A program made the position numbers and the translations under genes. 64,000 nt of DNA from Mangrovimicrobium sp033283385. GTDB lineage: Bacteria > Pseudomonadota > Gammaproteobacteria > Pseudomonadales > Halieaceae. The stretch lies in contig JAWMQQ010000001.1 in NCBI GenBank assembly GCA_033283385.1, positions 496,001-560,000 of the forward strand. The letters are read 5' to 3'. The notes under the pieces were generated by a model. That model had not been told where the DNA came from. It saw nothing but the letters and a program-made list of their open reading frames with translations, and searched no databases. This document shows positions 1-7,827 of this stretch, in pieces; the stretch's first letter is position 1; each line of letters opens with the position of its first letter.

Positions 1-161
1 GCATGGTGGGGGCGCTGGACAATGCGCGCCTGCGCGCGCTGATCTATCGCGTCACCGACGTGTTCCCCAAAACCAAGATGCCGGTTTACGAATCCACGCT
101 CAGCGCCCGGCAGCTCGACGCACTGGTCGCCTACCTGCGCTGGCAGATAACCGCACTGTAG
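1..161 (+). CDS. C-terminal end of a c-type cytochrome-like protein (partial)
   Basis: The left edge cuts this gene, leaving 53 codons read from base 3. The visible tail contains KTKMPVYESTLSARQLDALV followed by AYLRW, which resembles the C-terminal helix of class I cytochrome c domains: a methionine-proline axial-ligand region, then a helix ending in a VAYL-type stretch. The CxxCH haem motif would lie upstream outside the window, so the assignment rests on the tail alone. The TAG stop at 159-161 lies inside the first bases of a REP palindrome. A cytochrome here would fit electron transfer from the neighbouring oxidases, but that link is inference. Confidence 0.5.
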   Translation, partial: MVGALDNARLRALIYRVTDVFPKTKMPVYESTLSARQLDALVAYLRWQITAL

Positions 162-294
162 GAGCCTGCTACGCAGGCGATCGCCCGCGTAGCGGGCTCC
201 TACAACAGCATCGCCTGCGTAGCAGGCTCCTACAGAGGCGATCGCCAGTGTAACGGGCTCCTACTGCGCGATCGCCTGCGTAGCAGGCTCCTAC
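158..294. repeat. REP palindrome cluster 1 (one full, three half units)
   Basis: Bases 158-203 form a 46 bp near-perfect palindrome beginning GTAGGAGCCTGC and ending in its complement, with GCGATCGC at the centre. Three further right-hand half units, each ending GGGCTCCTAC or CAGGCTCCTAC, follow at about 209-233, 238-264 and 268-294. The cluster sits between two convergent genes and its outer TAGGAG bases provide the stop codons of both. This matches pseudomonad-type REP elements; no RAYT transposase is visible in the window. It could form a bidirectional hairpin terminator. Confidence 0.9.
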
Positions 295-1679
295 GATGGC
301 TTGATGGTGAGGCCGGCGTCCTGCAGGTACTTCGCCGCGCGCAGGCACAGGTCCTCGCGCCAGGGCGGCGCGACCAGTTGCACGCCGATGGGCAGACCGC
401 TGGCGGGTGAGAGCAGCGGTACCGACACCACCGGCAGGCCGATGGCCGAGAACGGCTGGGTGAACAGCCCCAGGTTGGGGCGCAGCGCTTCCTCCACTCC
501 GCGCACCACCAGCGTGCGCGTACCGACCAGCGGCGCGGTGCAGGGCGTGCAGGGCGCGACCACCAGGTCCACCTCGCGGAAGGTCTCCAGCATCTGCTCC
601 AGCCACCAGCGCCGCACCGCCTGCGCGCGCAGGTACCAGCCCGCGGGCCACAGGGCGCCGGCGAGAAAGCGCTCGCGGGTGTCCGCGTCGAAGTCCTCCA
701 GCCGGGTGCGCAGGTGCTCGCGGTGCAGCTCCGCGCCCTCGGCGTTGGTGATCAGGTAGGCGGCGGAGCGGCCGGCATCGGCACCGGCCAGCGGTAGCTC
801 GCGCTGTACGTCCAGCGCCGCGCAGACCTGTTTGACCGCCCAGTCCGCCTCCGGCATGTCCGCGCAGCCGAAGTAGCCGTCGGCGACGCCGATGCGCAGG
901 CCGGCGATGCCGTGGTCCAGTGAAGGCAGCGCGGCCTGTATTGGCCGCTGTGCGCAGGCCGGGTCGCCGGCGTCGAAGCCCTGCAGGCAGTCGTAGGCCA
1001 GGGCGAGGTCGCCGGCACTGCGCGCCAGCGGGCCAAGGTGGTCCAGGCTGTCGCAGAAGGGGTAGCTGCCGGTGCGCGGCAGGCGCCCGTAGGTGGGCTT
1101 GAGGCCGAACAGCCCGCACAGGGAAGAGGGCACGCGGATCGAGCCGTTGGTGTCCGAGCCCAGCGAGATCGGCGCCAGCCCGGCGGCGGTCGCACTGCCG
1201 GAGCCGGAGGAGGAGCCTCCGCTCATGCGCCGGCTGTCCCAGGGGTTGCGGCAGGCGCCGTAGTGCTCGTTTTCTCCCGTGAAATCGTAGGCGAACTCGC
1301 CCATCGCCAGCGCGCCCAGCAGGATCGCGCCGGCGTCTTCGAGCCGGCGGACGAGGACGGCGTCCTGCACGGCGGGCGCATTGTCGCGGCAGATTTTACT
1401 GCCGGCGAGGGTGGTCACGCCGGCGATATCGAACAGGTTTTTCACCGCGAAGGGTACGCCGGCCAGCGGCCCCACCGCGTCGCCGGCGGCGACCCGTGCA
1501 TCGATGGCCGCGGCGCGCTGCAGTGCGCGGTCGGCGGTTACCTCGGTGTAGCAGTTCAGCTCGCCGTTGCGATCGTCGATGCGCTGCAGCGTCGCCTGTA
1601 CGACATCCAGGGCGGATAGTTCGCGGCTGGCGACGGCGGCGCCGATGTCCGCCGCCAGCATGTTGCCTGGGTCACTCAT
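291..1679 (-). CDS. AtzE/HpxY-family amidase
   Basis: A 462-residue amidase-signature enzyme. Visible features are the catalytic region with Lys in GVPFAVKNLFD (about residue 80), the Gly/Ser-rich stretch GGSSSGSGSATAAG (about 155) and LGSDTNGSIRVPSSLCGLFG (about 175), giving the Ser-cisSer-Lys arrangement. Sequence style and the overlapping small AtzG-like gene upstream place it with the AtzE family, which includes 1-carboxybiuret hydrolase and Klebsiella HpxY of the urate cluster. It probably removes ammonia from a small ureide such as carboxybiuret or an oxalurate/oxamate-related amide; the substrate is not established. It overlaps the AtzG-like gene by 8 bp. Its TAG stop lies in the REP edge at 291-293. 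Confidence 0.85.
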   Translation of the reverse strand: MSDPGNMLAADIGAAVASRELSALDVVQATLQRIDDRNGELNCYTEVTADRALQRAAAIDARVAAGDAVGPLAGVPFAVKNLFDIAGVTTLAGSKICRDNAPAVQDAVLVRRLEDAGAILLGALAMGEFAYDFTGENEHYGACRNPWDSRRMSGGSSSGSGSATAAGLAPISLGSDTNGSIRVPSSLCGLFGLKPTYGRLPRTGSYPFCDSLDHLGPLARSAGDLALAYDCLQGFDAGDPACAQRPIQAALPSLDHGIAGLRIGVADGYFGCADMPEADWAVKQVCAALDVQRELPLAGADAGRSAAYLITNAEGAELHREHLRTRLEDFDADTRERFLAGALWPAGWYLRAQAVRRWWLEQMLETFREVDLVVAPCTPCTAPLVGTRTLVVRGVEEALRPNLGLFTQPFSAIGLPVVSVPLLSPASGLPIGVQLVAPPWREDLCLRAAKYLQDAGLTIKPS

Positions 1680-1884
1680 GGGTGTTTACGTCCGGCAGCG
1701 TCCAGGGCTGGAATACCGGCGCGAGGGCCAGCTCCTCGGGGTGCAGTGGCGCGGCCTGCACCTTCGCCGCCATCTTCTGCGCTACGCACAGGTGGTTGAG
1801 CACGCCGTCGCGGTACTCCTCCGGCACCTCGATGCCGGCGGCGGCCGCGAAACCCGCGAGCATTTCCGCGGTGATTTCCTGCAT
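1672..1884 (-). CDS. AtzG/HpxX-like small subunit (DUF4089)
   Basis: A 70-residue acidic helical protein. It has the usual size and position of AtzG-type subunits (DUF4089): directly upstream of, and overlapping, an AtzE-type amidase. In Pseudomonas sp. ADP, AtzG forms a heterotetramer with AtzE and stabilises it, and Klebsiella HpxX-HpxY is the equivalent pair in the urate cluster. The sequence contains FAAAAGIEVPEEYRDGVLNH, typical of the family N-terminus. It starts at ATG 1884, 13 bp after the permease stop, so it is in the same transcript. The amidase is unlikely to be active without it. Confidence 0.8.
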   Translation of the reverse strand: MQEITAEMLAGFAAAAGIEVPEEYRDGVLNHLCVAQKMAAKVQAAPLHPEELALAPVFQPWTLPDVNTHE

Positions 1885-1897
1885 CTTCCTTACTCCC

Positions 1898-3490
1898 TCA
1901 GGTCTCGCCCGCCGTGGGGCCGGGCCCCTCGTAACCCGCGGGCGCTGGAATTTCAGTGGTTTTGCGCAGGCCGTGCCAGCCGGCGCCGATGGCGAGCAGG
2001 CCGTAGGCCGCGGCCGCCATCGGCGAGACCGCCCAGCCCACCGCCTCGCCGTGCATGAAGCCGAAGAAGCTGAGCAGGCAGCCCGCCAGGCTGAAGGCCG
2101 CGACGCGGGTGTATTCGCGCTCGATCACGAACACGGCGATGGCGCCCAGCACCAGGCCGCCGAGGATCGCGCCGCCGCCCAGGGTTTCCAGGCCCTGGTA
2201 GAGCACGCCGTTGCCGGCCATCTCCTCCAGGCCGACCTCGTGGGCGCTGGTGCCGGCGGCGCCCAGCGCGCCGTCGATCTGGTTCTTCGCCCAGGCGGCG
2301 AGGTGCGGCACCAGGGCGAGGATGATTGCCGGCGCGTGGTGCCCCGGCGATTCGCGAAAGGCCTGTGCGCCGATCAGCATGCCGATGTACAGCAGGATGG
2401 GCAGGATGGCGACGACCGGGATCAGCGCCAGCGCCAGCGAGAGCACGCCAAAGCAGCACAGTACCAGCACGACTATGCCGGTCACCGCCGAGTAGCCGAT
2501 ACGCCCGCCCATGGCCTTCCAGCCCGGGTGGCCGATGTACACCGCGTTGATGAAAGGGTTGCCCATCAGGCAGCCGATCATGCTGACCACGCCGTCGGCC
2601 ACGACCACGCGGTTGGTCGGGTAGCTGTCGCCGGCGGCCTCCGCGCTCTCCACGTTGTCCATGGCCTCCACCAGGTCGTAGATGCCGAAGGGCACCGCGG
2701 TGACCAGCAGGATGCCGAGGTACTCGAAGCCGGAGAAGGTGTAGCCGAAGGCCGGCAGCGGTATCGAGAAGCCGAAGTCCGCCAGCGCCGTGCCGATGGC
2801 TTCGACGGACATGCCGCCGTAGCTGAAGCCCAGCGCCGTGGAGCCCCAGGCGATCAGCGTGCCGACGGCTATCGCCACCAGGCCGGCGGGCATGCCGCCC
2901 GGGTAGCGCACGTTGCCGAACCAGCCGGCGAGGATGATGAAGAAGCAGGTCACGCCGATCAGCGGGGCGCTGTACATCTCCAGCGCCGGGCGCATCGAGA
3001 TGAACGTCACCGAGACGCCGGCCAGGGTGCCCAGCAGTGCCGCGCGCGGCGTGATTTTACGGATGATCGGCGCGATGTAGCCGCCCAGCATGAGGATGAT
3101 GCTCTGGATGAACACCCAGGCCATGCCCGCCTCCCAGGCGGCGTAGGGATCGCCGGTCTTCGCCTTGATCGGCATCATGATGACCAGCACGACGATAAAC
3201 ATGTGCGCCACGCCGATACCCGAGGGCAGGGCGCAGACATCGGAGCGGCCGGTCTCCTTCGCCAGTTTCCAGGCGAGCCAGGCGTAGTACACGGTGCTCA
3301 GGCAAAGCATCAGCCCGGTGGCCGGCAGGATACGGCCGAACACCAGGTCGTCCGGCATCTGCAGCGCATAGCGCAGCAGGCCGGTGAGCACCAGCAGGTT
3401 GACGAGAATATTGGTGCCGAAGCCGAACAGCGCGTTCCAGTCCCCGGGGACCCAGAACTGCGGCCTAAAGTCCTTTTGCGTCGTCTTCAT
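1898..3490 (-). CDS. NCS2-type xanthine/uracil permease family protein
   Basis: A polytopic membrane protein of about 530 residues with a dozen or more hydrophobic segments. It belongs to the nucleobase-cation symporter 2 superfamily; a conserved-looking block is IYDLVEAMDNVESAEAAGD (about residue 285), followed by MGNPFINAVYIGHPGWKAMG. An ATG 33 bp further upstream exists, but ATG 3490 is preceded by GGGGGGAAGC at good spacing, so it is the better start; it overlaps the isochorismatase gene by 26 bp. As part of the minus operon with amidase and deaminase genes, it probably imports the ureide, purine or pyrimidine those enzymes degrade. The substrate cannot be read from sequence. Confidence 0.85.
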   Translation of the reverse strand: MKTTQKDFRPQFWVPGDWNALFGFGTNILVNLLVLTGLLRYALQMPDDLVFGRILPATGLMLCLSTVYYAWLAWKLAKETGRSDVCALPSGIGVAHMFIVVLVIMMPIKAKTGDPYAAWEAGMAWVFIQSIILMLGGYIAPIIRKITPRAALLGTLAGVSVTFISMRPALEMYSAPLIGVTCFFIILAGWFGNVRYPGGMPAGLVAIAVGTLIAWGSTALGFSYGGMSVEAIGTALADFGFSIPLPAFGYTFSGFEYLGILLVTAVPFGIYDLVEAMDNVESAEAAGDSYPTNRVVVADGVVSMIGCLMGNPFINAVYIGHPGWKAMGGRIGYSAVTGIVVLVLCCFGVLSLALALIPVVAILPILLYIGMLIGAQAFRESPGHHAPAIILALVPHLAAWAKNQIDGALGAAGTSAHEVGLEEMAGNGVLYQGLETLGGGAILGGLVLGAIAVFVIEREYTRVAAFSLAGCLLSFFGFMHGEAVGWAVSPMAAAAYGLLAIGAGWHGLRKTTEIPAPAGYEGPGPTAGET

Positions 3491-4196
3491 CCAGCTTCCC
3501 CCCGAAAGCATCGATAATGGCATCCGCGTTGGTTACCGCGCCGAAGATACCGCCCTGGGCGCTGATCATGGCCAGGCCCACCCGGTGAAACTCGTCGAAA
3601 TAGGATGCGCAGCAGTCGCCGGGCACGAGTACCCGGTAACCGCGGTCGTTGGCCTCGCGCACGGTGGTGTGCACGCAGACCTCGGTGGTGACGCCGCAGA
3701 CGATGAGCATCTCGACGCCGGCGCTGCGCAGCAGCAGGTCGAGGTCGGTGGCGTAGAAGGCGCCCTTGCCGGGCTTGTCGATAACGACCTCGCCGGGCAG
3801 CGGGTAGAGTTCCTCGATGAAATCGTGCCCGGGTTCGCCGCGCACCAGGATGCGGCCCATGGGGCCGCAGTCGCCGATCTTCATGCCGGGAGCGCAGCGC
3901 GCCTGTTTTTCCGGGTGCACGTCCTCGAGGCCGGGGCGGTGGCCCTCGCGGGTATGCAGCACGGCGACGCCGGCGTCGCGCATGGACTGCATCAGGCGCG
4001 CGCAGGGCGCGATGGCCGCACGCAGCTTGCCCACGTCGTTGCCCAGGGATTCGCCGAAGCCGCCGGGCTCGAGAAAATCGCGCTGCATGTCGATGACCAG
4101 CAGCGCGGTGCGCGCGGGATCGAGTTCCACCGGTGCGGGCTGGGCGTCGACCTGTAGGAGCCTGCTACGCAGGCGATCGCCCCCGCCGCCGATCAC
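3465..4196 (-). CDS. Isochorismatase-family cysteine amidohydrolase
   Basis: A 243-residue enzyme with the cysteine hydrolase triad: Asp in LLVIDMQRDF (about residue 36), Lys in VIDKPGKGAFY (about 142) and Cys in CGVTTEVCVHTTV (about 172). The family includes biuret hydrolase BiuH, N-carbamoylsarcosine amidase and RutB. Next to AtzGE-like genes, a biuret- or carbamoyl-amide hydrolase is most likely, but this is inference. The first 15 or so codons lie in a REP palindrome; the nearest usable start is GTG 4196, preceded by AGGA 9 bases away. Family homology begins only near residue 25. So the N-terminus was apparently altered by the repeat. Confidence 0.8.
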   Translation of the reverse strand: MIGGGGDRLRSRLLQVDAQPAPVELDPARTALLVIDMQRDFLEPGGFGESLGNDVGKLRAAIAPCARLMQSMRDAGVAVLHTREGHRPGLEDVHPEKQARCAPGMKIGDCGPMGRILVRGEPGHDFIEELYPLPGEVVIDKPGKGAFYATDLDLLLRSAGVEMLIVCGVTTEVCVHTTVREANDRGYRVLVPGDCCASYFDEFHRVGLAMISAQGGIFGAVTNADAIIDAFGGKLDEDDAKGL

Positions 4197-4347
4197 GGCG
4201 CGTCGTCCTGTAGGAGCGCGCTCTGCGCGCGATCGCCTGCGTAGCAGGCTCCTACGGTGCGTGATTGCGCGCGATCGCTCATGGTGCGTCGTCCTGTAGG
4301 AGCGCGCTCTGCGCGCGATCGCCTGCGTAGCAGGCTCCTACGGTGCG
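4153..4347. repeat. REP palindrome cluster 2 with a 62-bp direct duplication
   Basis: A half REP unit lies at 4153-4182. Two identical 46 bp palindromes follow at 4210-4255 and 4296-4341. The two palindromes share flanks GCGTCGTCCT on the left and GGTGCG on the right, so 4200-4261 and 4286-4347 are 62-bp identical direct repeats. The inner arm is GAGCGCGCTC on one side and CCTGCGTAGC on the other, making these mosaic units of two REP arm types. The cluster separates two co-oriented genes and is translated into both: the start of one and the tail of the other. Confidence 0.9.
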
Positions 4348-5601
4348 GGATGGTCCCCGGTCGGCCCAAACGGTGGTCAGGGATTGTTCGAGCACACGCT
4401 GCCCGGCGAAATACACCTCGCGCCGCAGGGGGCGCTCGCACAGCGTGGTGTGCAGGTCGCCGCAGTCGAGCAGGGAGAAGTTCGCCGCCGCGCCGGTGGC
4501 CAGTTGCGGGGTCGCCAGCCCAAGGGCGAGAGCCGGGCCGCGCGTGACCAGTTCCAGCAGGCTCGCATCTTCATCGCCTGCGAATTGCGCGACATGCGCC
4601 AGCAGCGCCGCGCTGCCCAGCGGGTCGTAATCGCCCCAGGGCTGGAAGGGGTCCTGCACATTGTCGCTGCCCACCGCGACGGTGACGCCCGCGTCCAGCA
4701 GTTCCCGCACCGGCGCCACACCGCGCGGTGCAGGCTGCATGCCGCGGCCCATCAGCACCAGGTTGCAGGCCGGCAGGGCGATGATGCCGATGCCGGCGCG
4801 CGCGACCAGTTCGATAACTTGCGCCCGCGGCGCGGCGTCGACGAACCCCAGGGAGCAGCAGTGGCTGGCGGCCACCGGCATGTCCCAGTCCAGTTCGATG
4901 CAGCGCCGGGCGAGGTGGCGCAGGCAGGGGCTGGCCGGGTCCTCGGTCTCGTCGATATGCAGGTCCAGCGGCCGGTTGTAGCGCCCGGCGAGTTCCAGCG
5001 CCGCGTCCACGGCGAGTTCGGGCTCGGCGCACAGGGCCGGCGTGCCGCCCACGGCGGCTGCGCCCATCTGCAGGGCCTCGGCGAAAATTGCGTGCCCGTC
5101 CGCGCTGGAGAGATTGCCGAGGACGGTGAATTCAAGCTGTATGCGGTCCGACCAGTCGTCGGCGAGGCCGAGCAGCGCCTCGAGGACCGGTAGTTCCTCC
5201 GCCGTGCCGAGGTCGACGTGGGAGCGCAGTACGCTGACGCCCGCGCTCACCGCCCGCTGCAAGCCGCGTTCTGCTCGCATCACTACATCTTCCAGGCTGC
5301 GATTGCGCTTGTATTCCCGCATCGCGGCGATGGCGTCGCACAGGGCGCCGGCGCCGCTGCTGCCCTCGCGCAGGTGCACGCCGTGGCTGTAGTTCTTGTC
5401 GAGGTGGGCGTGGGGTTCTACCAGCCCGGGCAGCGCCAGCGCGCCGCCGGCCTCGCGCACTTCGCGCGCCGGCAGGGGGGCGTCGGGGCCGACGTGGACG
5501 ATGCTGCCGCCGCCGATGCCGATGCACTGCGCCCCGTCGATGCCCGGCAGGCGCAGGTCGCGCAGCAGCAGGTCACAGGGGGGCAGGCCGGCGTCGCTCA
5601 C
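4279..5601 (-). CDS. CodA-like metal-dependent amidohydrolase
   Basis: About 440 residues of the cytosine deaminase-like amidohydrolase group. Metal and catalytic motifs are visible: LPGLVEPHAHLDKNY (about residue 60), RSHVDLG (about 125), LDLHIDETED (about 210), AASHCCSLGF (about 245) and VAVGSDNVQDPF (about 315). It starts at GTG 5601, whose GTGA overlaps the stop of the FAD oxidase gene, so the two are translationally coupled. It probably deaminates or hydrolyses a nucleobase-like ring such as cytosine, isoguanine or a triazine analogue; the substrate is not defined. The last 25 or so residues are encoded by REP sequence, and the stop lies beyond it at 4279. Confidence 0.8.
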   Translation of the reverse strand: MSDAGLPPCDLLLRDLRLPGIDGAQCIGIGGGSIVHVGPDAPLPAREVREAGGALALPGLVEPHAHLDKNYSHGVHLREGSSGAGALCDAIAAMREYKRNRSLEDVVMRAERGLQRAVSAGVSVLRSHVDLGTAEELPVLEALLGLADDWSDRIQLEFTVLGNLSSADGHAIFAEALQMGAAAVGGTPALCAEPELAVDAALELAGRYNRPLDLHIDETEDPASPCLRHLARRCIELDWDMPVAASHCCSLGFVDAAPRAQVIELVARAGIGIIALPACNLVLMGRGMQPAPRGVAPVRELLDAGVTVAVGSDNVQDPFQPWGDYDPLGSAALLAHVAQFAGDEDASLLELVTRGPALALGLATPQLATGAAANFSLLDCGDLHTTLCERPLRREVYFAGQRVLEQSLTTVWADRGPSRTVGACYAGDRAQSALLQDDAP

Positions 5602-6965
5602 GCGCTTTCCAGTGCGTGCAGGTGGCCCGGGTTGAGCAGGTGGCGGGGGTCCCAGCGATCCTTGGCCGAGAGCATGCCCTCGTTGTACCAGCGCGGGTCC
5701 TCGTCGAGGAAGTGGGTGTGCGGGTTGGCGATGCTGATGCCGTGCTCCTCGCTCCAGGCCATCAGCTGCCACAGGCTGTCCTTGTCCTCGAAGCGCACCA
5801 CGGAAAGTCCCGCGGCACGCACCTCGTCGGCGACCGGGTCGCGCACGAACTCGATGTGGGTCTGCGCGCTGTCGCCGTAGATCGCCCGGCGCGCGGCCAC
5901 CTGCTCGTGCAGGCGCTCCACGACGAAGGATTCCTGCAGGTAGGTGAGGCCGGCGTCGTACTTCATCGCCCACTGGGTGGTGTGGTTCCAGGTGAAGTCG
6001 TAGATCTGGAAGCCCTTGCCCGCCAGCGGCAGTTCCGGAGGCGGCTGGTGGTAGGTCATCGCCATGCCCAGCGCCGCCATGTAAGGCTCTACCTCGTCCG
6101 GGGGCTGGTCGCTGATCAGGAACAGCAGGGACTGCCCCTGGGGGCAGGCGCCGCGCTTGACCAGCGGCTTGAAGTAGGAGGGCACGGGCCACTCGAAGGC
6201 GCTGCACAGGCGCTTGCCCACCCCCGCGTCCCCGGCGACCTGTACGCCGGCGCTGAGCACGATATCGAAATCGGCGCTGGCGAAGACGTACTGGTGCCAG
6301 TCGCGGCGCGGCGCCAGGGCGAAGTCCACTTCCGTGACGAAGGCGGTGAGGCCGCAGTTGTGCAGCACGTCGCGCAGTTCATCCTTCGTGCGCAGCTCCA
6401 CGCGCTGCGGGTTTTCCTCGCAGGTGAGGATGCTCACCGCGCGGATATTGTCGAGGTCGCGCAGCATGCCCCAGTTGATCGAGCCGATGCCGCCGCTGCC
6501 GCCGGTGATGAAGCCGGCCGCGCTGGAGGTGCCGATGGTGCTGGGGAACATGCGCAGCTCGCCGCCGTGTTCCGCCGCCTGCTGCTCGATGCTCCACAGG
6601 TTGACCCCGGCCTCGACGCGGGCGTGGTCGGCGTCCAGCGCGATGACGCGGTTCATGCGCCGGGTGTTGATCATCAGCCCGCCCTGCAGCGGCACGCCCT
6701 GGCCGTAGTTGCCGGTGCCGCCGCCGCGGGGGGTGACCGGCACGCCGTGGCGCACCGACAGGGCGATCAGCGCGGCGAGTTCGTCCTGGCTGGCGGGAAA
6801 GGCGATGGCCTCCGCCTGGCAGTCGTCCAGCAGCGGCGTGAGTACCGGCGAGAAGTGGAAGCAGTCGCGGGATCCGGAGCGCAGTGCTCGCGGGCCGAGT
6901 TCGAGAAAGGGTGCGCCGGTGATGTCGGCGGCGGCCGAGAGGAACTCGGGGCTGCAGCGGTTCAA
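5598..6965 (-). CDS. FAD-binding (PCMH-type) oxidoreductase
   Basis: A flavoprotein of the p-cresol methylhydroxylase/vanillyl-alcohol oxidase fold. The pyrophosphate-binding loop is PRGGGTGNYGQGVPLQGG, followed by GGELRMFPSTIGTSSAAGFI; a conserved-looking tail is NPHTHFLDEDPRWYNEG. The open frame reaches ATG 7073, but the first 35 residues there look non-homologous. A sigma-54-type promoter at 7016-7031 would begin transcription near 7004, after that ATG. TTG 6965, with AGGA 8 bases upstream, is therefore preferred (455 residues). It is the first gene of a six-gene operon. It probably oxidises a heterocyclic or hydroxy-acid substrate imported by the operon permease. It is unrelated in sequence to the HpxO urate hydroxylase. 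Confidence 0.8.
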   Translation of the reverse strand: MNRCSPEFLSAAADITGAPFLELGPRALRSGSRDCFHFSPVLTPLLDDCQAEAIAFPASQDELAALIALSVRHGVPVTPRGGGTGNYGQGVPLQGGLMINTRRMNRVIALDADHARVEAGVNLWSIEQQAAEHGGELRMFPSTIGTSSAAGFITGGSGGIGSINWGMLRDLDNIRAVSILTCEENPQRVELRTKDELRDVLHNCGLTAFVTEVDFALAPRRDWHQYVFASADFDIVLSAGVQVAGDAGVGKRLCSAFEWPVPSYFKPLVKRGACPQGQSLLFLISDQPPDEVEPYMAALGMAMTYHQPPPELPLAGKGFQIYDFTWNHTTQWAMKYDAGLTYLQESFVVERLHEQVAARRAIYGDSAQTHIEFVRDPVADEVRAAGLSVVRFEDKDSLWQLMAWSEEHGISIANPHTHFLDEDPRWYNEGMLSAKDRWDPRHLLNPGHLHALESA

Positions 6966-7015
6966 GTTTGTGTCCTGCCGTCTGGTCGTATTTCTGGAAA
7001 GCTTCGGCAAAGCAC

Positions 7016-7031
7016 AGCAAGGAACATGCCA
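7016..7031 (-). promoter_or_regulatory. Sigma-54-type promoter, FAD oxidase operon
   Basis: On the minus strand the sequence reads TGGCATG-TTCC-TTGCT. This is GG-N10-GC with one departure from the TGGCACG-N4-TTGCW consensus. It predicts transcription starting near 7004 and leading into the FAD oxidase gene with TTG start at 6965. Confidence 0.7.
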
Positions 7032-7110
7032 TGGCCTGGAGGCCAGTAAATACGGGCTCCCGGGGTGATTCATGCAGGGGCGGGTGCACCAGCAAGGTGC
7101 GCGGCGCTCG

Positions 7111-7136
7111 AAATCTGTGCCAATTGATCAAGATTT
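7111..7136. promoter_or_regulatory. Palindromic regulator site A
   Basis: A 26 bp palindrome with perfect outer arms AAATCT (7111-7116) and AGATTT (7131-7136) around core CCAATTGA. It lies about midway between two divergent sigma-54-type promoters (7031 and 7219). The core resembles the E. coli RutR site TTGACCA-N2-TGGTCAA. Related copies occur at 11951, 36433 and 36602. Confidence 0.65.
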
Positions 7137-7218
7137 AGTCTGGCGCGCGGGTGCATCGCCCGGTGCGTGTGGGCGCGGGGCCGCGCCAGCACTGGCCGTG
7201 CCGGCGATTGGCCGCTCC

Positions 7219-7234
7219 GGGCATCAATCTTGCT
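7219..7234 (+). promoter_or_regulatory. Sigma-54-type promoter, DUF2165/2OG oxygenase operon
   Basis: Reads GGGCATC-AATC-TTGCT, with the GG and GC dinucleotides at the required 10-base spacing and a perfect TTGCT minus-12 element. The minus-24 element is weaker than at the other sites. Transcription would begin near 7245, about 50 bases before the GTG start at 7294. Confidence 0.5.
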
Positions 7235-7293
7235 AAGCATCCTGTCGATACGCAATACCGAATCGCCGGGCTTCGCCCGCTCCAGGAGACCAC

Positions 7294-7827
7294 GTGAACC
7301 ACCCACTGCTGCAGGCGCCCGCCGGGGCCCGCTGCATGAAAGCCCTGCTCACCGGCCTGATCGCCGTCTTCGCCCTGCTGGTGGCGACCAACAACGTCAC
7401 CGACTACGGCTCCAACTTCGCCTTCGTGCAGCACGTAATGAGCATGGACACCACCTTCGAGGGCAACCGCCTGACCTGGCGCGCCATCGACAGCCAGTGG
7501 CTGCACCACGTGGCCTACTGGCTGATCATCCTCACCGAGTTCGGCGTCGGCTTCATCTGCGCCACGGGCGCCGCGGCCATGTTCCGCGCCCGCCATGCAC
7601 CGATGGCGCAGTACCAGCGCGCCATGATGCTGGCGAGCTGGGGCCTGGTGCTGGGCATCGCCCTGTGGTTCACCGGGTTCATGACCGTGGGCGCCGAGTG
7701 GTTCCTGATGTGGCAGTCCCAGTCCTGGAACGGCCAGCAGGCCGCGTTTCGTTTCATCATGTGCCTGTTCGGTTGCCTGTTGTTCCTGCACCTGCCCGAA
7801 CCGGCATCGCAAGGAGACACCGTTTAA
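7294..7827 (+). CDS. DUF2165 family small integral membrane protein
   Basis: A 177-residue inner-membrane protein with about four hydrophobic helices (near residues 15-32, 70-92, 110-130 and 148-165). It has the DUF2165 pattern: a long loop after helix 1 containing VMSMDTTFEGN, and WFLMWQSQSWNG before the last helix. The function of the family is unknown. GTG 7294 has a good CAGGAG site; ATG 7336 is an alternative start. It is followed without a gap by the 2OG oxygenase gene (stop TAA, then ATG 7828), so the two are co-translated. Confidence 0.75.
   Translation: MNHPLLQAPAGARCMKALLTGLIAVFALLVATNNVTDYGSNFAFVQHVMSMDTTFEGNRLTWRAIDSQWLHHVAYWLIILTEFGVGFICATGAAAMFRARHAPMAQYQRAMMLASWGLVLGIALWFTGFMTVGAEWFLMWQSQSWNGQQAAFRFIMCLFGCLLFLHLPEPASQGDTV

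Noticed and set aside
1496..3517. Long plus-strand open frame (673 codons) antisense to the permease gene
   Set aside because: It is the mirror of a GC-rich membrane-protein gene. Its translation is Arg/His/Gln-rich without domains, while the minus strand encodes a clear NCS2 permease.
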